Assembly (NCBI GenBank): GCA_027488905.1 | Contig: JAIYAT010000007.1 | Coordinates: forward strand, 124,001-188,000 | Reading direction: 5' to 3' | DNA from: Bacteroidota bacterium | Lineage (GTDB): Bacteria > Bacteroidota > Bacteroidia > UKL13-3 | Length of the DNA stretch: 64,000 nt | Shown here: in pieces, positions 48,902-58,097 of the stretch | Numbering within the stretch: the first letter of the stretch is position 1 | How the letters are laid out: every line of letters starts with the position of its first letter | Translations under genes and position numbers: made by a program | The notes under the pieces: generated by a model | What the model saw: only the letters and a program-made list of their open reading frames with translations | Database searches by the model: none | Told to the model about the DNA's origin: nothing

Positions 48902-49258
48902 CTAAGTTTTTGAGGATAGGTTTTTTATCATAACGTACAGAATCTTTGAAATTTCTTCAAACTCGGACTTTAATTTAGAATAATTTTCATAACTAATTTC
49001 TTCTTGAGCAAATAATAAATCAGTAATCGCAGCGCACTCGAAGGTAGACCCTCTAGCTATTGTTAAAAAGTTTTTTCTTTCCTTAATTCTCGTTCTTCCG
49101 CTCCCCTCAGCAATATTTAACATGATGCTTAAACTTGCCCTTCCAAATTGGTTCTTTACATAAGCGGGAATGCTTTTATATTGATGAAGCATCAACATTA
49201 CCTTCCTTTGGTTATCAAAGGCCTTGTTGTATACTATTAACCTCTCGTAAGGGAACAT
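48902..49258 (-). CDS. Four-helix bundle protein (23S rRNA intervening sequence type)
   Basis: A 118-residue protein of the four-helix bundle family: ERLIVYNKAFDNQRKVMLML, NQFGRASLSIMLNIAEGSGR and ERKNFLTIARGSTFECAA. Members often lie in intervening sequences of rRNA or as free genes; their role is unclear. It is flanked on both sides by purine-rich GAGAAAGAG repeats and has no operon partners. Confidence 0.88.
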   Translation of the reverse strand: MFPYERLIVYNKAFDNQRKVMLMLHQYKSIPAYVKNQFGRASLSIMLNIAEGSGRTRIKERKNFLTIARGSTFECAAITDLLFAQEEISYENYSKLKSEFEEISKILYVMIKNLSSKT

Positions 49259-49848
49259 GACGCACTATTGTTTGCTTTCAAAGAAACAATTTTTGATTTT
49301 TATACACTATGCGAAATGGAAAGTAAATCGTAGAAGTGGGATAGGAGCAAGAGAGAAAGAGAAAGAGAAAGAGTAGGAGAAACAGAAAGAGAAAGAGTAG
49401 GAGAAACAGAAAGAGAAAGAGAAACAGTGTCCTAATACTCTTTCTCTTTCTCCCCCCTCAAAACTTTTCTAGTGGAGCTGCAGGGACTTATGTTCACTCC
49501 TTTAAAACGCTAATTATCAACCGCTCATGAGGTCGTTGTCGTGTCGACGTCACAAGTTGCAAAATAGTTTTTTCGTGGGGACCGTTACGAAAACTGGTTT
49601 TGAACCTTGGTCCAATTTTCGGTGAAAATGAGGAATTTTCCAAGGAAATTTTTTGGATGAATTATTAGTCGTTTTTAGAAAAATTTATGCGCTTAAATTC
49701 ATCAAAAGTAATTCGAAACTACTAATCGGAAATAATAACTATTTATGGTAGCTTGCAGATAAATAAAATATCAAACAAATAAATTAGCGACAACCCTACT
49801 GTCGATCGTGAAACTATCAATTGACTGAAATAAGGCACCATTAAGGAT
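49259..49848. other. Non-coding region with purine-rich repeats and a dispersed element
   Basis: No gene. It holds an AGAGAAAGAGAAACAG low-complexity tract (about 49345-49435), followed by CTCTTTCTCTTTCTC (49438-49453) that can pair with it, and then copy B of the 200-bp element (49577-49775). Confidence 0.7.
49577..49775 (+). repeat. Dispersed ~200-bp element, copy B
   Basis: It parallels 42751-42950, with the common landmarks GAACCTTGGT, CGGTGAAAA, TCGGAAATAAT and TATTTATGGTAGCTTGCAG. It ends 73 bases before an orphan gene on the same strand, just as copy A does. Confidence 0.8.
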
Positions 49849-50724
49849 ATGTATAAAGCAGAACTAAATTTTGACAGCGACTTTAATGAAATGTTGATTC
49901 AAGAGCTATCGGACTACAATTATTCCGTTGACATTACAGAAAGTTCCGACAAAATAAAAATGAAATATTTCAATTTTAAGAGACGTTTGATTCAGCCTAT
50001 CAAGCGACAGATTTTTATTTCTAAAGAATTTACTTGTCCGCCAGAGTTGCTAGTTGGCTTAGACATTGTAAAAACTAAATTTATAAATGGAGAAAACATA
50101 ACCCCACATTTAAGTAAAAATCTTACCAACCTTGACTTCAATGACAGTTTACTTAACGATTGGGGTATTTATCATTTACACTTAGGAACGCAATTAGAAG
50201 CCAATGGCAGTGGTTTCATTGAACGAACGGGACCAGTTTTATTTGTTCGTATAGATAAGGAAAAGGCGTTATTCATTGGAGTTATGCCTCATGGTAGTTG
50301 GACAAAGCAACAGATGATAAAAGTAATTCATGACAATTGGGAAGCCTCAATTTCATCATATAGAATGAAGGATGTTATTGGACTGGTTCATGTTCCTACT
50401 GACGATGATATAAAAGTAATGAGAAAGCATGGGATTAACTCTGGAGTAGAAATTGAACCAGGCGTTGTTTATCTTCCTATCGGTGGTGGGCTTACTTCTG
50501 CAAAGACAAGTATTGAAGTTTCAATGGCCATAATTCGATACAATGAATTGCTAAAACAACTAGAAGACCTTGTTCAAAATAATTTGCAGGAGATAGGTCA
50601 AGAAGTTTTTAAAAAATCTGGAAGGACTGACGAAACACTCTCAATTAAACTTATCATACAAGACCACGAATATTATGCGGTAGAACAGACTACAGGCCTT
50701 GCTTTTCAACTTGGCAAATACTAA
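49849..50724 (+). CDS. Hypothetical protein with a DWGIYHLHLG motif
   Basis: A 291-residue soluble protein of a family I cannot name. A distinctive segment, NDWGIYHLHLGTQ, is followed by LFVRIDKEKALFIGVMPHGSW, and the two histidines in HLHLG could be catalytic or metal-binding. It has no signal peptide. Copy B of the dispersed element lies just upstream, and a T9SS protein gene follows 31 bases after the stop. Confidence 0.65.
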   Translation: MYKAELNFDSDFNEMLIQELSDYNYSVDITESSDKIKMKYFNFKRRLIQPIKRQIFISKEFTCPPELLVGLDIVKTKFINGENITPHLSKNLTNLDFNDSLLNDWGIYHLHLGTQLEANGSGFIERTGPVLFVRIDKEKALFIGVMPHGSWTKQQMIKVIHDNWEASISSYRMKDVIGLVHVPTDDDIKVMRKHGINSGVEIEPGVVYLPIGGGLTSAKTSIEVSMAIIRYNELLKQLEDLVQNNLQEIGQEVFKKSGRTDETLSIKLIIQDHEYYAVEQTTGLAFQLGKY

Positions 50725-50755
50725 TTATACACAAACTTTACTAAAACAAAACGCA

Positions 50756-51949
50756 ATGAAACTAATTACACTATTCCTAACTTGCTTTACAACGCTTACT
50801 GCGTTCTGCCAAGCAAATTGGAGTTTAAGTAACACAGGTATTCCGTCAGGTTACAGTCCTAATGATTTTGCTAAAGCTATAAATGGAGATATTTATTTGG
50901 TAGCCTCTCAATACAGCGGGAGTTCATTCAAACCTAAGTTGCTCAAATCAACAAACAACGGTTCTTCTTGGTCAGAGATTATTATGTCAGGGCTGACTAA
51001 TGTTCAAAACACCAATACAATAATTTTTAGTGGCAATAAAATTCTTCTTGGTGGTTCAAACAGCACGACAGCAAGCTACTATGTTTACGTCTCAGATGAT
51101 AACGGCTCAAACTGGACTTTATCCAATTCAGGTATTCCATCTGGTTACAGCCCCAATGATTTTGCAATTGCAACCAATGGTGATGTTTACTTAGCTTCTG
51201 CATATTACAACGGTACTTCTTTTGAACCTAAATTGTTAAAATCAACAAACAATGGTTCTTCATGGAATGAAGTTACTATGTCAGGGTTAAGCAATATTCA
51301 ACTTCCAAACTCAATAATTTTCAACGGAAGTAAACTATTGCTTTCTGGCACAGGTTCAGGAAGTTACTATGTTTATTCTTCAACAAACAATGGTTTAAAT
51401 TGGACATTGTCCAATTCGGGTGTTCCTTCTGGATACAGCGTAAATGATTTTACAAATGCAACAGGACAAATAATCTATGCGGCTTGTTCCCAATTTAACG
51501 GGACGAGTTTTGTTCCTCATATTATAAAGTCAACCAACGGAGGGACAAATTGGTCAGACATTACTGGGTTATCTGGACTAACTTCTTTGCAAAATACTAA
51601 CTCTATTGTTTATGGTAACAATAATTTATTATTAGGTGGTTCAAATAGTTCAACTTCTTCATACTTTGTTTTTAGTAGCCCAGTTCCTACAACTAGCCTT
51701 GAGGATGAAAGCAGTAATATCCCGTTTTCTATTTTCCCAAATCCGTTTAACGAAACCTTATTTCTATATTCTCAACTCGGCAATGATTTACAAATTCGCC
51801 TCACAAACTCATTTGGTCAGACATTATTTGAGAAAAAAATAACCGCAGAAAAAGAACTAATAAACACTTCATCCTTACTAGCGGGAGTTTATTTCGTTAC
51901 GGTTTACGATCAAGAAAAAAGAAAGACTTTCAAACTTGTAAAATACTAA
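50756..51949 (+). CDS. T9SS-secreted protein with three sialidase-like (BNR/propeller) repeats
   Basis: A 397-residue protein with a signal peptide (MKLITLFLTCFTTLTAFCQ) and three near-identical repeats of about 100 residues. Each opens NW(S/T)LSN(T/S)G(I/V)PSGYS and contains LLKSTNNGSSW-like asp-box turns. A T9SS type A sorting domain follows (IFPNPFNETLFLYS, LLAGVYFVTV). The ATG at 50699 would overlap the preceding gene, so I use 50756. It is probably a surface-displayed propeller. Confidence 0.82.
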   Translation: MKLITLFLTCFTTLTAFCQANWSLSNTGIPSGYSPNDFAKAINGDIYLVASQYSGSSFKPKLLKSTNNGSSWSEIIMSGLTNVQNTNTIIFSGNKILLGGSNSTTASYYVYVSDDNGSNWTLSNSGIPSGYSPNDFAIATNGDVYLASAYYNGTSFEPKLLKSTNNGSSWNEVTMSGLSNIQLPNSIIFNGSKLLLSGTGSGSYYVYSSTNNGLNWTLSNSGVPSGYSVNDFTNATGQIIYAACSQFNGTSFVPHIIKSTNGGTNWSDITGLSGLTSLQNTNSIVYGNNNLLLGGSNSSTSSYFVFSSPVPTTSLEDESSNIPFSIFPNPFNETLFLYSQLGNDLQIRLTNSFGQTLFEKKITAEKELINTSSLLAGVYFVTVYDQEKRKTFKLVKY

Positions 51950-52150
51950 TGAGCAAGGCTGACTTGATAATCACACCGACGAAAAGTAGAGCAGAAACAA
52001 GGGTTTTGCATCAGGCAGGTTGACATCCAAACTTAGAGTTTTGTGATTCAATAAAGTTTAGTTCTCAACATTACCTTTGAGATAAAAATCTTGCCCATCG
52101 AAAGTCTATAAACCAACATTAAGCAACTTAAAAGTAAAAACAAATCAAAA

Positions 52151-53407
52151 ATGATTACAAACGGAAATAGACGCAACGGACAACCCATTTACATTCAAAA
52201 TGATTTGACTAAAAATCTTGTTCGAATTCCCCTGAACGGTAAAGATTTCAATGAAGAATGGATACAAAAACTAATCCACAATAACCCAGAGATATTACCC
52301 ATCAATGAAATTGAACCAAGTTTTAGCCCACTTATTTCAATTGGCCGAGAAATTGCAACCTCAGCAGGTTATCTTGATAATTTATTTGTTTCTCCAGATG
52401 GTTATATTACAATAGTTGAAACCAAACTTTGGAGAAATCCTGAAGCAAGACGTGAGGTCGTAGGGCAAATTATTGATTATGCAAAAGAGCTAAGTAAATG
52501 GACCTTTACTGACCTAAACAATGCTATTGTTTCATTTAGCAGGCTATTCAATAAAAACACAGATGGTCTTTTAGAAATTGTTCGTAAAAACACAGAACTT
52601 GACGAAGCCGATGAACAATTTTTTATCGACAACATTAGTAAAAATTTAAAACGAGGCCGCTTTCTTTTGCTCATTGTAGGCGACGGAATCCGCGAAAGTG
52701 TTGAGGATATGATTGAATATTTAAGCCAATCTCCACAACTACATTTCACTTTGGCACTTATCGAATTGCAAGTTTTTAAATTGGAAGAAAACAATGATTC
52801 GCTTATTGTAATTCCGCAACTTGTTACAAGAACAAAAGAAATAACAAGAGCAATCGTTAGAATTGAAGGCTCGTATTCAGCCGACCTAAAAGTCAATATA
52901 GAAACAGACCTTGGAGCAGAAACAGAAAACAAAAAAGCGAATTCGCAGACTCGTCTAACAATTACAGCAGATGATTATTTTGAGCAATTGCAACAAAAAA
53001 CATCAAGAGAAATAGTTGAATTTGCAAAACAGATAATAAAAGACTCTCAAGAAAGTGGGTATTACATTGAATGGAATACAGGAAGTTTTGGAGTAAAACT
53101 TTTTGACCCACAAGGAAGCGGAATAAAAATTGGGATGTTTACGGTTGACAAAAACGGACTTATTTATTTAGGGTATTCAGAAGGCCAGTTTAAGAAACTT
53201 GATTTGCCTTTGGAATTAACCTATGATTTTGCAAAAGATACAGCAGAAATTCTTCCAAATATTAAACAAAATCCAGTGACGAAAAATAGTTGGAATAAAT
53301 ACTCCACTCTTTCTGACCTTCAACCAGTTTACAGTGCATTTAAAGATCGAATTAAAACATATGTAGACCAAATATCAATCGCCGGACAGAAAAGCGATTT
53401 AAAATAG
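52151..53407 (+). CDS. PD-(D/E)XK nuclease-fold protein (NucS/DUF91-like)
   Basis: A 418-residue protein. The N-terminal part has the core GYLDNLFVSPDGYITIVETK, with D76, E90 and K92 spaced as in the PD-(D/E)XK nuclease active site, then an RREVVGQIIDYAKEL helix. The C-terminal part is unrecognised. It is the first of three plus-strand genes with gaps of 91 and 81 bases. It probably cuts DNA; the partner and target are unknown. Confidence 0.75.
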   Translation: MITNGNRRNGQPIYIQNDLTKNLVRIPLNGKDFNEEWIQKLIHNNPEILPINEIEPSFSPLISIGREIATSAGYLDNLFVSPDGYITIVETKLWRNPEARREVVGQIIDYAKELSKWTFTDLNNAIVSFSRLFNKNTDGLLEIVRKNTELDEADEQFFIDNISKNLKRGRFLLLIVGDGIRESVEDMIEYLSQSPQLHFTLALIELQVFKLEENNDSLIVIPQLVTRTKEITRAIVRIEGSYSADLKVNIETDLGAETENKKANSQTRLTITADDYFEQLQQKTSREIVEFAKQIIKDSQESGYYIEWNTGSFGVKLFDPQGSGIKIGMFTVDKNGLIYLGYSEGQFKKLDLPLELTYDFAKDTAEILPNIKQNPVTKNSWNKYSTLSDLQPVYSAFKDRIKTYVDQISIAGQKSDLK

Positions 53408-53498
53408 CAAATTTAAAATTTGTTAGGCTTAGTAAATTGACATGTTTTTTGATTTAATTTACAATAAAAAATTTAAGTTTTCAATCTAATATTACCTA

Positions 53499-54398
53499 AT
53501 GATTTTTGAAGAAACGATTCTCAAACACAATCCATTTGTTATTTCAGCAGTAGATGAGCTTTTCTCTCAGGCAAAGGCAAATCAAACTCACGAAAATGAT
53601 TTATTGCTTGTTGTAATCAATGGGTTTCATTTGGGAGATAATATTAATCCTGAGTATTCCCCATTCGTTTTTGGTACAGGTGGCTGGGAATATCAAGCAG
53701 ACCATACGCAATATAGGTTTTTCGATAGGTATAGAACTTATTGGGTTAAAGAAACAAGGGATGGTTTTTTTTTAGATTTTAAAACCAATGCTGAAAAAAA
53801 GTTAAATGCAGATATATCGCTTCAAATAGAATTAATGATATATTTGAAATTTTGGGAATCTGATAGGATTCTTAAGATACTGTATGAACTATCTTTATTA
53901 GCGTCAGGTCAAAATTATGATTGGTATTTTAAAATTCCAAAAGTAACAGCTCGACATAATTTAATTCGATTGAAAATTCGAGACCAGGTGAAGGATACAT
54001 GCCCTATATACTATCAGTTAATTAAAGATATTTATAAATCTCAAATCAGAAATGCGGCCGCACATTCACAATATTATATAATTGGTGATACCCTCGGTTT
54101 TACTAACCACTCAAGCAATCCAAATGAATTTGCCCCTTTAACTCAAATAAAATTCGAGGTTTGGGAAGAAAAATTTCACAAATTGATTCTATTTTACAAT
54201 CAACTTATTGGAAAATTGCAGCAAACTCAAAAGGAATTTATCAAGGAACAAGAAGGTAAAGAATTTGGAAAACAAATTAGATTAACCTCTAAGGAAGGCT
54301 CCTATACGACTAAATGGATAAAGTATTTTCAAAGTTCACCCTTAAGAAAAGAATGGATGTTGTATGAAACATGGGTTAAATATCATAAGTACAAGTAA
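53499..54398 (+). CDS. Hypothetical protein with a HEPN-like RNxxxH motif
   Basis: A 299-residue mostly helical protein of no family I recognise. R184-N-A-A-A-H189 in the segment QIRNAAAHSQYYI matches the Rx4H motif of HEPN ribonucleases, which occur in toxins and defence effectors; that is a motif-level suggestion only. It sits between the nuclease-fold protein gene and the trypsin-like protease gene on the same strand. Confidence 0.6.
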   Translation: MIFEETILKHNPFVISAVDELFSQAKANQTHENDLLLVVINGFHLGDNINPEYSPFVFGTGGWEYQADHTQYRFFDRYRTYWVKETRDGFFLDFKTNAEKKLNADISLQIELMIYLKFWESDRILKILYELSLLASGQNYDWYFKIPKVTARHNLIRLKIRDQVKDTCPIYYQLIKDIYKSQIRNAAAHSQYYIIGDTLGFTNHSSNPNEFAPLTQIKFEVWEEKFHKLILFYNQLIGKLQQTQKEFIKEQEGKEFGKQIRLTSKEGSYTTKWIKYFQSSPLRKEWMLYETWVKYHKYK

Positions 54399-54479
54399 AG
54401 TATTCGATTAAAGTGGAATAAAATTAGCGTAAAATTATCGTAAAAAATTATTTTTAACATTCCTAATCTGGCTTTTAAC

Positions 54480-55334
54480 ATGGCAAAAAAACTATCACCA
54501 ACCGAGTGGCTAACCTATACTACAATTCAAATTGAAACAGAATATCCTGATGGCAGCGCTGGCTCTGGTACAGGCTTTCTTTTTAAGTTTTTTCAAAATA
54601 TTGAGCAAAATACATTTGTTCCATTCATAATAACCAATAAGCATGTTGTTGAAGGAGCAATTAAAGGTAGGTTAATTTTTACCAAAAGGGATAATAACAA
54701 TGACCCAATTGACCAAGACCACTTTCCAGTGGAAATTATTAGTGATTTTGCTGCATCATGGAGATATCATCCAAACTCCGACGTTGACCTTTGTTCAATG
54801 CCAATTTCTTTAATTATATCGGAAGCGGAAAAAGCAGGTCACAATTTATTTTTTGCCTATCTTGAAAAATCATTCATACCCAATTCTGAACAATTGAACG
54901 ATTTATATGCTTTAGAGGAAATTATAATGGTAGGATATCCGATTGGAATTTGGGATAGTTACAATAACAAACCAATTCTTCGAAAAGGAATCACCGCAAC
55001 ACATCCAAAATTTAATTATGAAGGCCGTAAAGAATTTATGATTGATGCAGCTTGTTTCCCTGGATCAAGCGGATCTCCAGTTGTCATTTATAATGATTCG
55101 GGTTATTTAAATAGAGAGGGAGTACTTTTAGTAGGCCAGCAAAGATTTCTTTTTTTGGGAGTCCTATATGCTGGACCTCAATACTCTGCCAATGGTGAAA
55201 TTAAGGTTGTAAATGTTCCAACTAAGCAAAAATATATTTCAGTTTCTGATATTCCAGTGAACCTTGGCTATGTTATAAAAGCTGAAAGAGTAATAGAGCT
55301 AGAAGAATTATATAAAGATGTTACCATCCTGTAA
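54480..55334 (+). CDS. Trypsin-like serine protease domain protein
   Basis: A 284-residue protein with a complete-looking triad: H55 in ITNKHVVEGA, D103 in SDVDLCSMPI and S197 in CFPGSSGSPVVIY. GTGFLFKFF is the usual first strand. It has no signal peptide, so it probably acts in the cytosol, as the trypsin-like effectors of defence systems do. It is the third of three adjacent plus-strand genes. Confidence 0.85.
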   Translation: MAKKLSPTEWLTYTTIQIETEYPDGSAGSGTGFLFKFFQNIEQNTFVPFIITNKHVVEGAIKGRLIFTKRDNNNDPIDQDHFPVEIISDFAASWRYHPNSDVDLCSMPISLIISEAEKAGHNLFFAYLEKSFIPNSEQLNDLYALEEIIMVGYPIGIWDSYNNKPILRKGITATHPKFNYEGRKEFMIDAACFPGSSGSPVVIYNDSGYLNREGVLLVGQQRFLFLGVLYAGPQYSANGEIKVVNVPTKQKYISVSDIPVNLGYVIKAERVIELEELYKDVTIL

Positions 55335-55457
55335 ATTAGGTTTCAAACAACAATTCGATTTTTGCAATTATCAGTTTGAAAAGTAATTGAAGGTAACTTT
55401 CAAATATAGAATAATTTATAGATCCCAAAATTTAGGCGTACAAACTAAGTCTAATTT

Positions 55458-56330
55458 TTATTCCAATATATAAATTGGTTTTTCTAAAGTCGGGTAATAG
55501 ATAACCCTTTGAGTATAATTAAAATACTGCCCCCCTGGGTGCTGGGGACGTCCGAACCAATCTAAATTTAACCAACATTTACCGTCGCTATCTTCGCTAT
55601 AATTTATTTCAAATTGGTCTGTTCCATATAAAGCGTTTATTTCATCAACAATTGCTTGCATTTCTTCTTTACTATTTGTAGCCAAAACTTCAGTAAAGGC
55701 ATGACCTTCTTTTTCATTATATGCAAATGAAATTCTTGAATCCCCTCCAATGCTTTCAATCATAGCAGCCAATAATATTGCGAAATCATCACAATCACCT
55801 GAAAAATCATTATTAATTGTTCTGCTAGCTGACCTAAAATTTTCCATTTTATCAGAATCATTTACATACTTCCAATTTTTTACTATGTAGTCGTAAATCT
55901 GGCAAATTTGGCCAATATTATACTCTCCAGGGAATCTAGATGCTAGTCTTACTGCAAAATCATTAGTTGTTTCATTAGATATATCCACAGCCTTAATTAA
56001 GGCTTGTAAATTGTTGTCAAATTGAATCTGCTCATTACTAATTTTAGTCTCTGGTTGGCTTTGCCCCTTTTCTTTTAAGATATCTAACCCTATTTTTTGC
56101 TCAACATCCTTATTCTTAACGTAATATTTATATCCAAAAAAAAGTAGAGCACTCAAAATACCTGTAATAAACCAATTGTAATTCCCTTTTTTGGGTATGG
56201 TCACCTTTGGTTTGCCATCCACTTCAATTTCATTCGCACAATTTGGGCAAGAAAATTTAATATGTTTTCCTGTCGGAATTCGAACTACATGATTGCAATT
56301 TGGACAGCTTATTTCTGCTTTATTATTCAT
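55458..56330 (-). CDS. Zinc-ribbon, membrane-anchored transglutaminase-like protein
   Basis: A 290-residue protein. An N-terminal zinc ribbon (CPNC at 9-12 and CPNC at 28-31) is followed by one membrane helix (about residues 52-70) and a transglutaminase/cysteine-protease-like domain. The likely catalytic residues are C180 in SGDCDDFAILLAAM, H210 in KEGHAFTEV and D257 in NLDWFG. The ribbon is cytosolic and the enzyme part is likely outside the membrane. It is convergent with the trypsin-like gene. Confidence 0.8.
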   Translation of the reverse strand: MNNKAEISCPNCNHVVRIPTGKHIKFSCPNCANEIEVDGKPKVTIPKKGNYNWFITGILSALLFFGYKYYVKNKDVEQKIGLDILKEKGQSQPETKISNEQIQFDNNLQALIKAVDISNETTNDFAVRLASRFPGEYNIGQICQIYDYIVKNWKYVNDSDKMENFRSASRTINNDFSGDCDDFAILLAAMIESIGGDSRISFAYNEKEGHAFTEVLATNSKEEMQAIVDEINALYGTDQFEINYSEDSDGKCWLNLDWFGRPQHPGGQYFNYTQRVIYYPTLEKPIYILE

Positions 56331-56412
56331 ATTTTAGCATGGTTAATTATATGATTATTATGAAATTTATTTCTTGAATTTTCACCTATTTTCAATCAAA
56401 TTTATAAATCAA

Positions 56413-56565
56413 TTCCAAAACCCAAAATTCAACTTTTAACTTTTCATATTTAACGGGCCTCTCCGCCGATTTTTCAATGCAATTTTCTAAAATCATATCA
56501 CCAGTCCAACAGTGCAATTCATATATATATATGATTGCACTATTGCACAGGTTGATTTTTTGTTT
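56413..56565. repeat. Dispersed hairpin-bearing repeat, copy 2
   Basis: It parallels 58098-58243 almost base for base: CCCAAAATTCAACTTTTAAC, CCGCCGATTTTTCAATGC, then a hairpin AGTGCAAT-CATATATATATATG-ATTGCACT. It lies upstream of the minus-strand zinc-ribbon gene and of the plus-strand 129-residue protein gene. Confidence 0.85.
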
Positions 56566-56614
56566 ATTTACATAAAAATTAAGCCTACTTTTGGCTTAAT
56601 AAAGGTGCAATAAA

Positions 56615-57004
56615 ATGAGTGAAATCAGCTATCCAAGCGAATCCAGAGAATTAGTTTGCTTCAGTACGATACAAGTACAAACAGTGCAAGATGGAATAGT
56701 GAACCTTTTTTTTGGATATGATGTGTTTTCAAAATTCATTATGTCTACGCCTGGTTGCAAAAATTTAACTCCTGCGAATATTATGAAGCAAGTTGATTTT
56801 TTGATGTACCATAAAGATTTTACAATTAAAGATATTCCATTTACATTGGTAATGAATGTTGGTCAGGAATTGGAGGAGGAGTTAAACCTGATAGTTGAAC
56901 CTTTTAAAGGAAAGGTAGTTTTTGATGCTGATTTTATAGAAAAAGAAATGATGCCTGATATTGATGTAATGATGAAATTGATGGGGAAGGATAGTAAAAA
57001 GTAG
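56615..57004 (+). CDS. 129-residue hypothetical protein
   Basis: A short soluble protein of unknown family. The segment DGIVNLFFGYDVFSKFIMST loosely recalls an integrase-core strand, but no catalytic triad is present. A remnant copy of its KDIPFTLVMNVGQELEEE part is at 48543-48611, so the gene has been duplicated or moved. It is flanked by dispersed repeats. It might be mobile-element cargo. Confidence 0.6.
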   Translation: MSEISYPSESRELVCFSTIQVQTVQDGIVNLFFGYDVFSKFIMSTPGCKNLTPANIMKQVDFLMYHKDFTIKDIPFTLVMNVGQELEEELNLIVEPFKGKVVFDADFIEKEMMPDIDVMMKLMGKDSKK

Positions 57005-57116
57005 GTTGAGCTAATAGTGGAGAGTTTATAAGGTGGCTAATTTAATATTAATCTAGCAATAGCCTTAAACAGAAGAATATATTTTATCATTATGCAACAA
57101 ATAGTTTAAAACAAAT

Positions 57117-58058
57117 TTAGTTTTTGAAAACCTTTTTATTCATATATTCAAACTTATATTTTATAGTTTTCATTTGCATTCCTTCCCCTCCAATTTCAAA
57201 CGTAACATTAATTATAGGAGGTTGATTATTTACTAGCGCTATGGCTCCTATATAATCGAGGTCGAATTTTTGTTTTGGATAAATTACGGTATCAGCACCT
57301 CCAAAATAGAAAAAGGTTTCGAGACTTGGGCTATGTCTTCTTTCCAATGGAGTATAACGGTTTCCATCTAGGCCAAAGGAAGAAGCCCTTAAATTGGAAT
57401 CCCCATAAACTTTTATAAATGGAAACTTTATCGTTGTATTGGTTAAATTATTTACTTTAACCAAAAATGGAGATAATAGAAATCTAGAATCAGAATGCAC
57501 TAATTGTGGTTCAGAAAATTCAAATTCCAAATCTAAATCTGGAACAACTTTTTTATTAAACATTTCTACAACCTCAAAATGTTGCGCCTTTTTGAAGGAG
57601 TCTCCATACCTTCGGAAATATGCATTTATTTCATTTTTATGAACCATGTGAGGTAAATGATTTGAAAATGGAATAAAGGTAACAACATACCCAGTTCCAT
57701 CCTTTTCCAAAACTGCCTTATGCTTAACCCCCAAAACAGGTGGACTTACGATTGTTGATTCAGATCTTGAAAGAAAGGAAATTAACGCTTTTGGATTCTC
57801 GATAGGCTTCAGTTCTTTCGCACAATCAACTCCATTCTCATTTATTTTTCGTGCATTAATACCCCAAACTAAAATACCTCCTTGTGAATTTGCAAAACCA
57901 GAAAGTGCCTCTGCAAAATTTTTCGAGTCCGAATCTTTTTTGTCATTGCCTTGATTTGCTATTTTAAAATCAAGTTCCAGGCTTTCTTGCTCCCCCTCCA
58001 AAACCATTCGATGGATTTCAGAAAGATTAATTTTTTTATAGCGCTCTTCTATCGTCAT
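57117..58058 (-). CDS. AlbA_2 (Schlafen-like) domain protein
   Basis: A 313-residue protein whose N-terminal half has the AlbA_2/Schlafen pattern: EQESLELDFKIANQG, then KNFAEALSGFANSQGGILVWG (G-G-I-L-V-W-G strand) and VHKNEINAYFRRYG. The second half is beta-rich and unrecognised. AlbA_2 proteins bind nucleic acids and are frequent in defence islands. It is monocistronic, with the dispersed repeat (copy 3) just upstream. Confidence 0.82.
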   Translation of the reverse strand: MTIEERYKKINLSEIHRMVLEGEQESLELDFKIANQGNDKKDSDSKNFAEALSGFANSQGGILVWGINARKINENGVDCAKELKPIENPKALISFLSRSESTIVSPPVLGVKHKAVLEKDGTGYVVTFIPFSNHLPHMVHKNEINAYFRRYGDSFKKAQHFEVVEMFNKKVVPDLDLEFEFSEPQLVHSDSRFLLSPFLVKVNNLTNTTIKFPFIKVYGDSNLRASSFGLDGNRYTPLERRHSPSLETFFYFGGADTVIYPKQKFDLDYIGAIALVNNQPPIINVTFEIGGEGMQMKTIKYKFEYMNKKVFKN

Positions 58059-58097
58059 TTCTCATAGATTTTTATCAAAGTTAGAATTGAAACCTGA

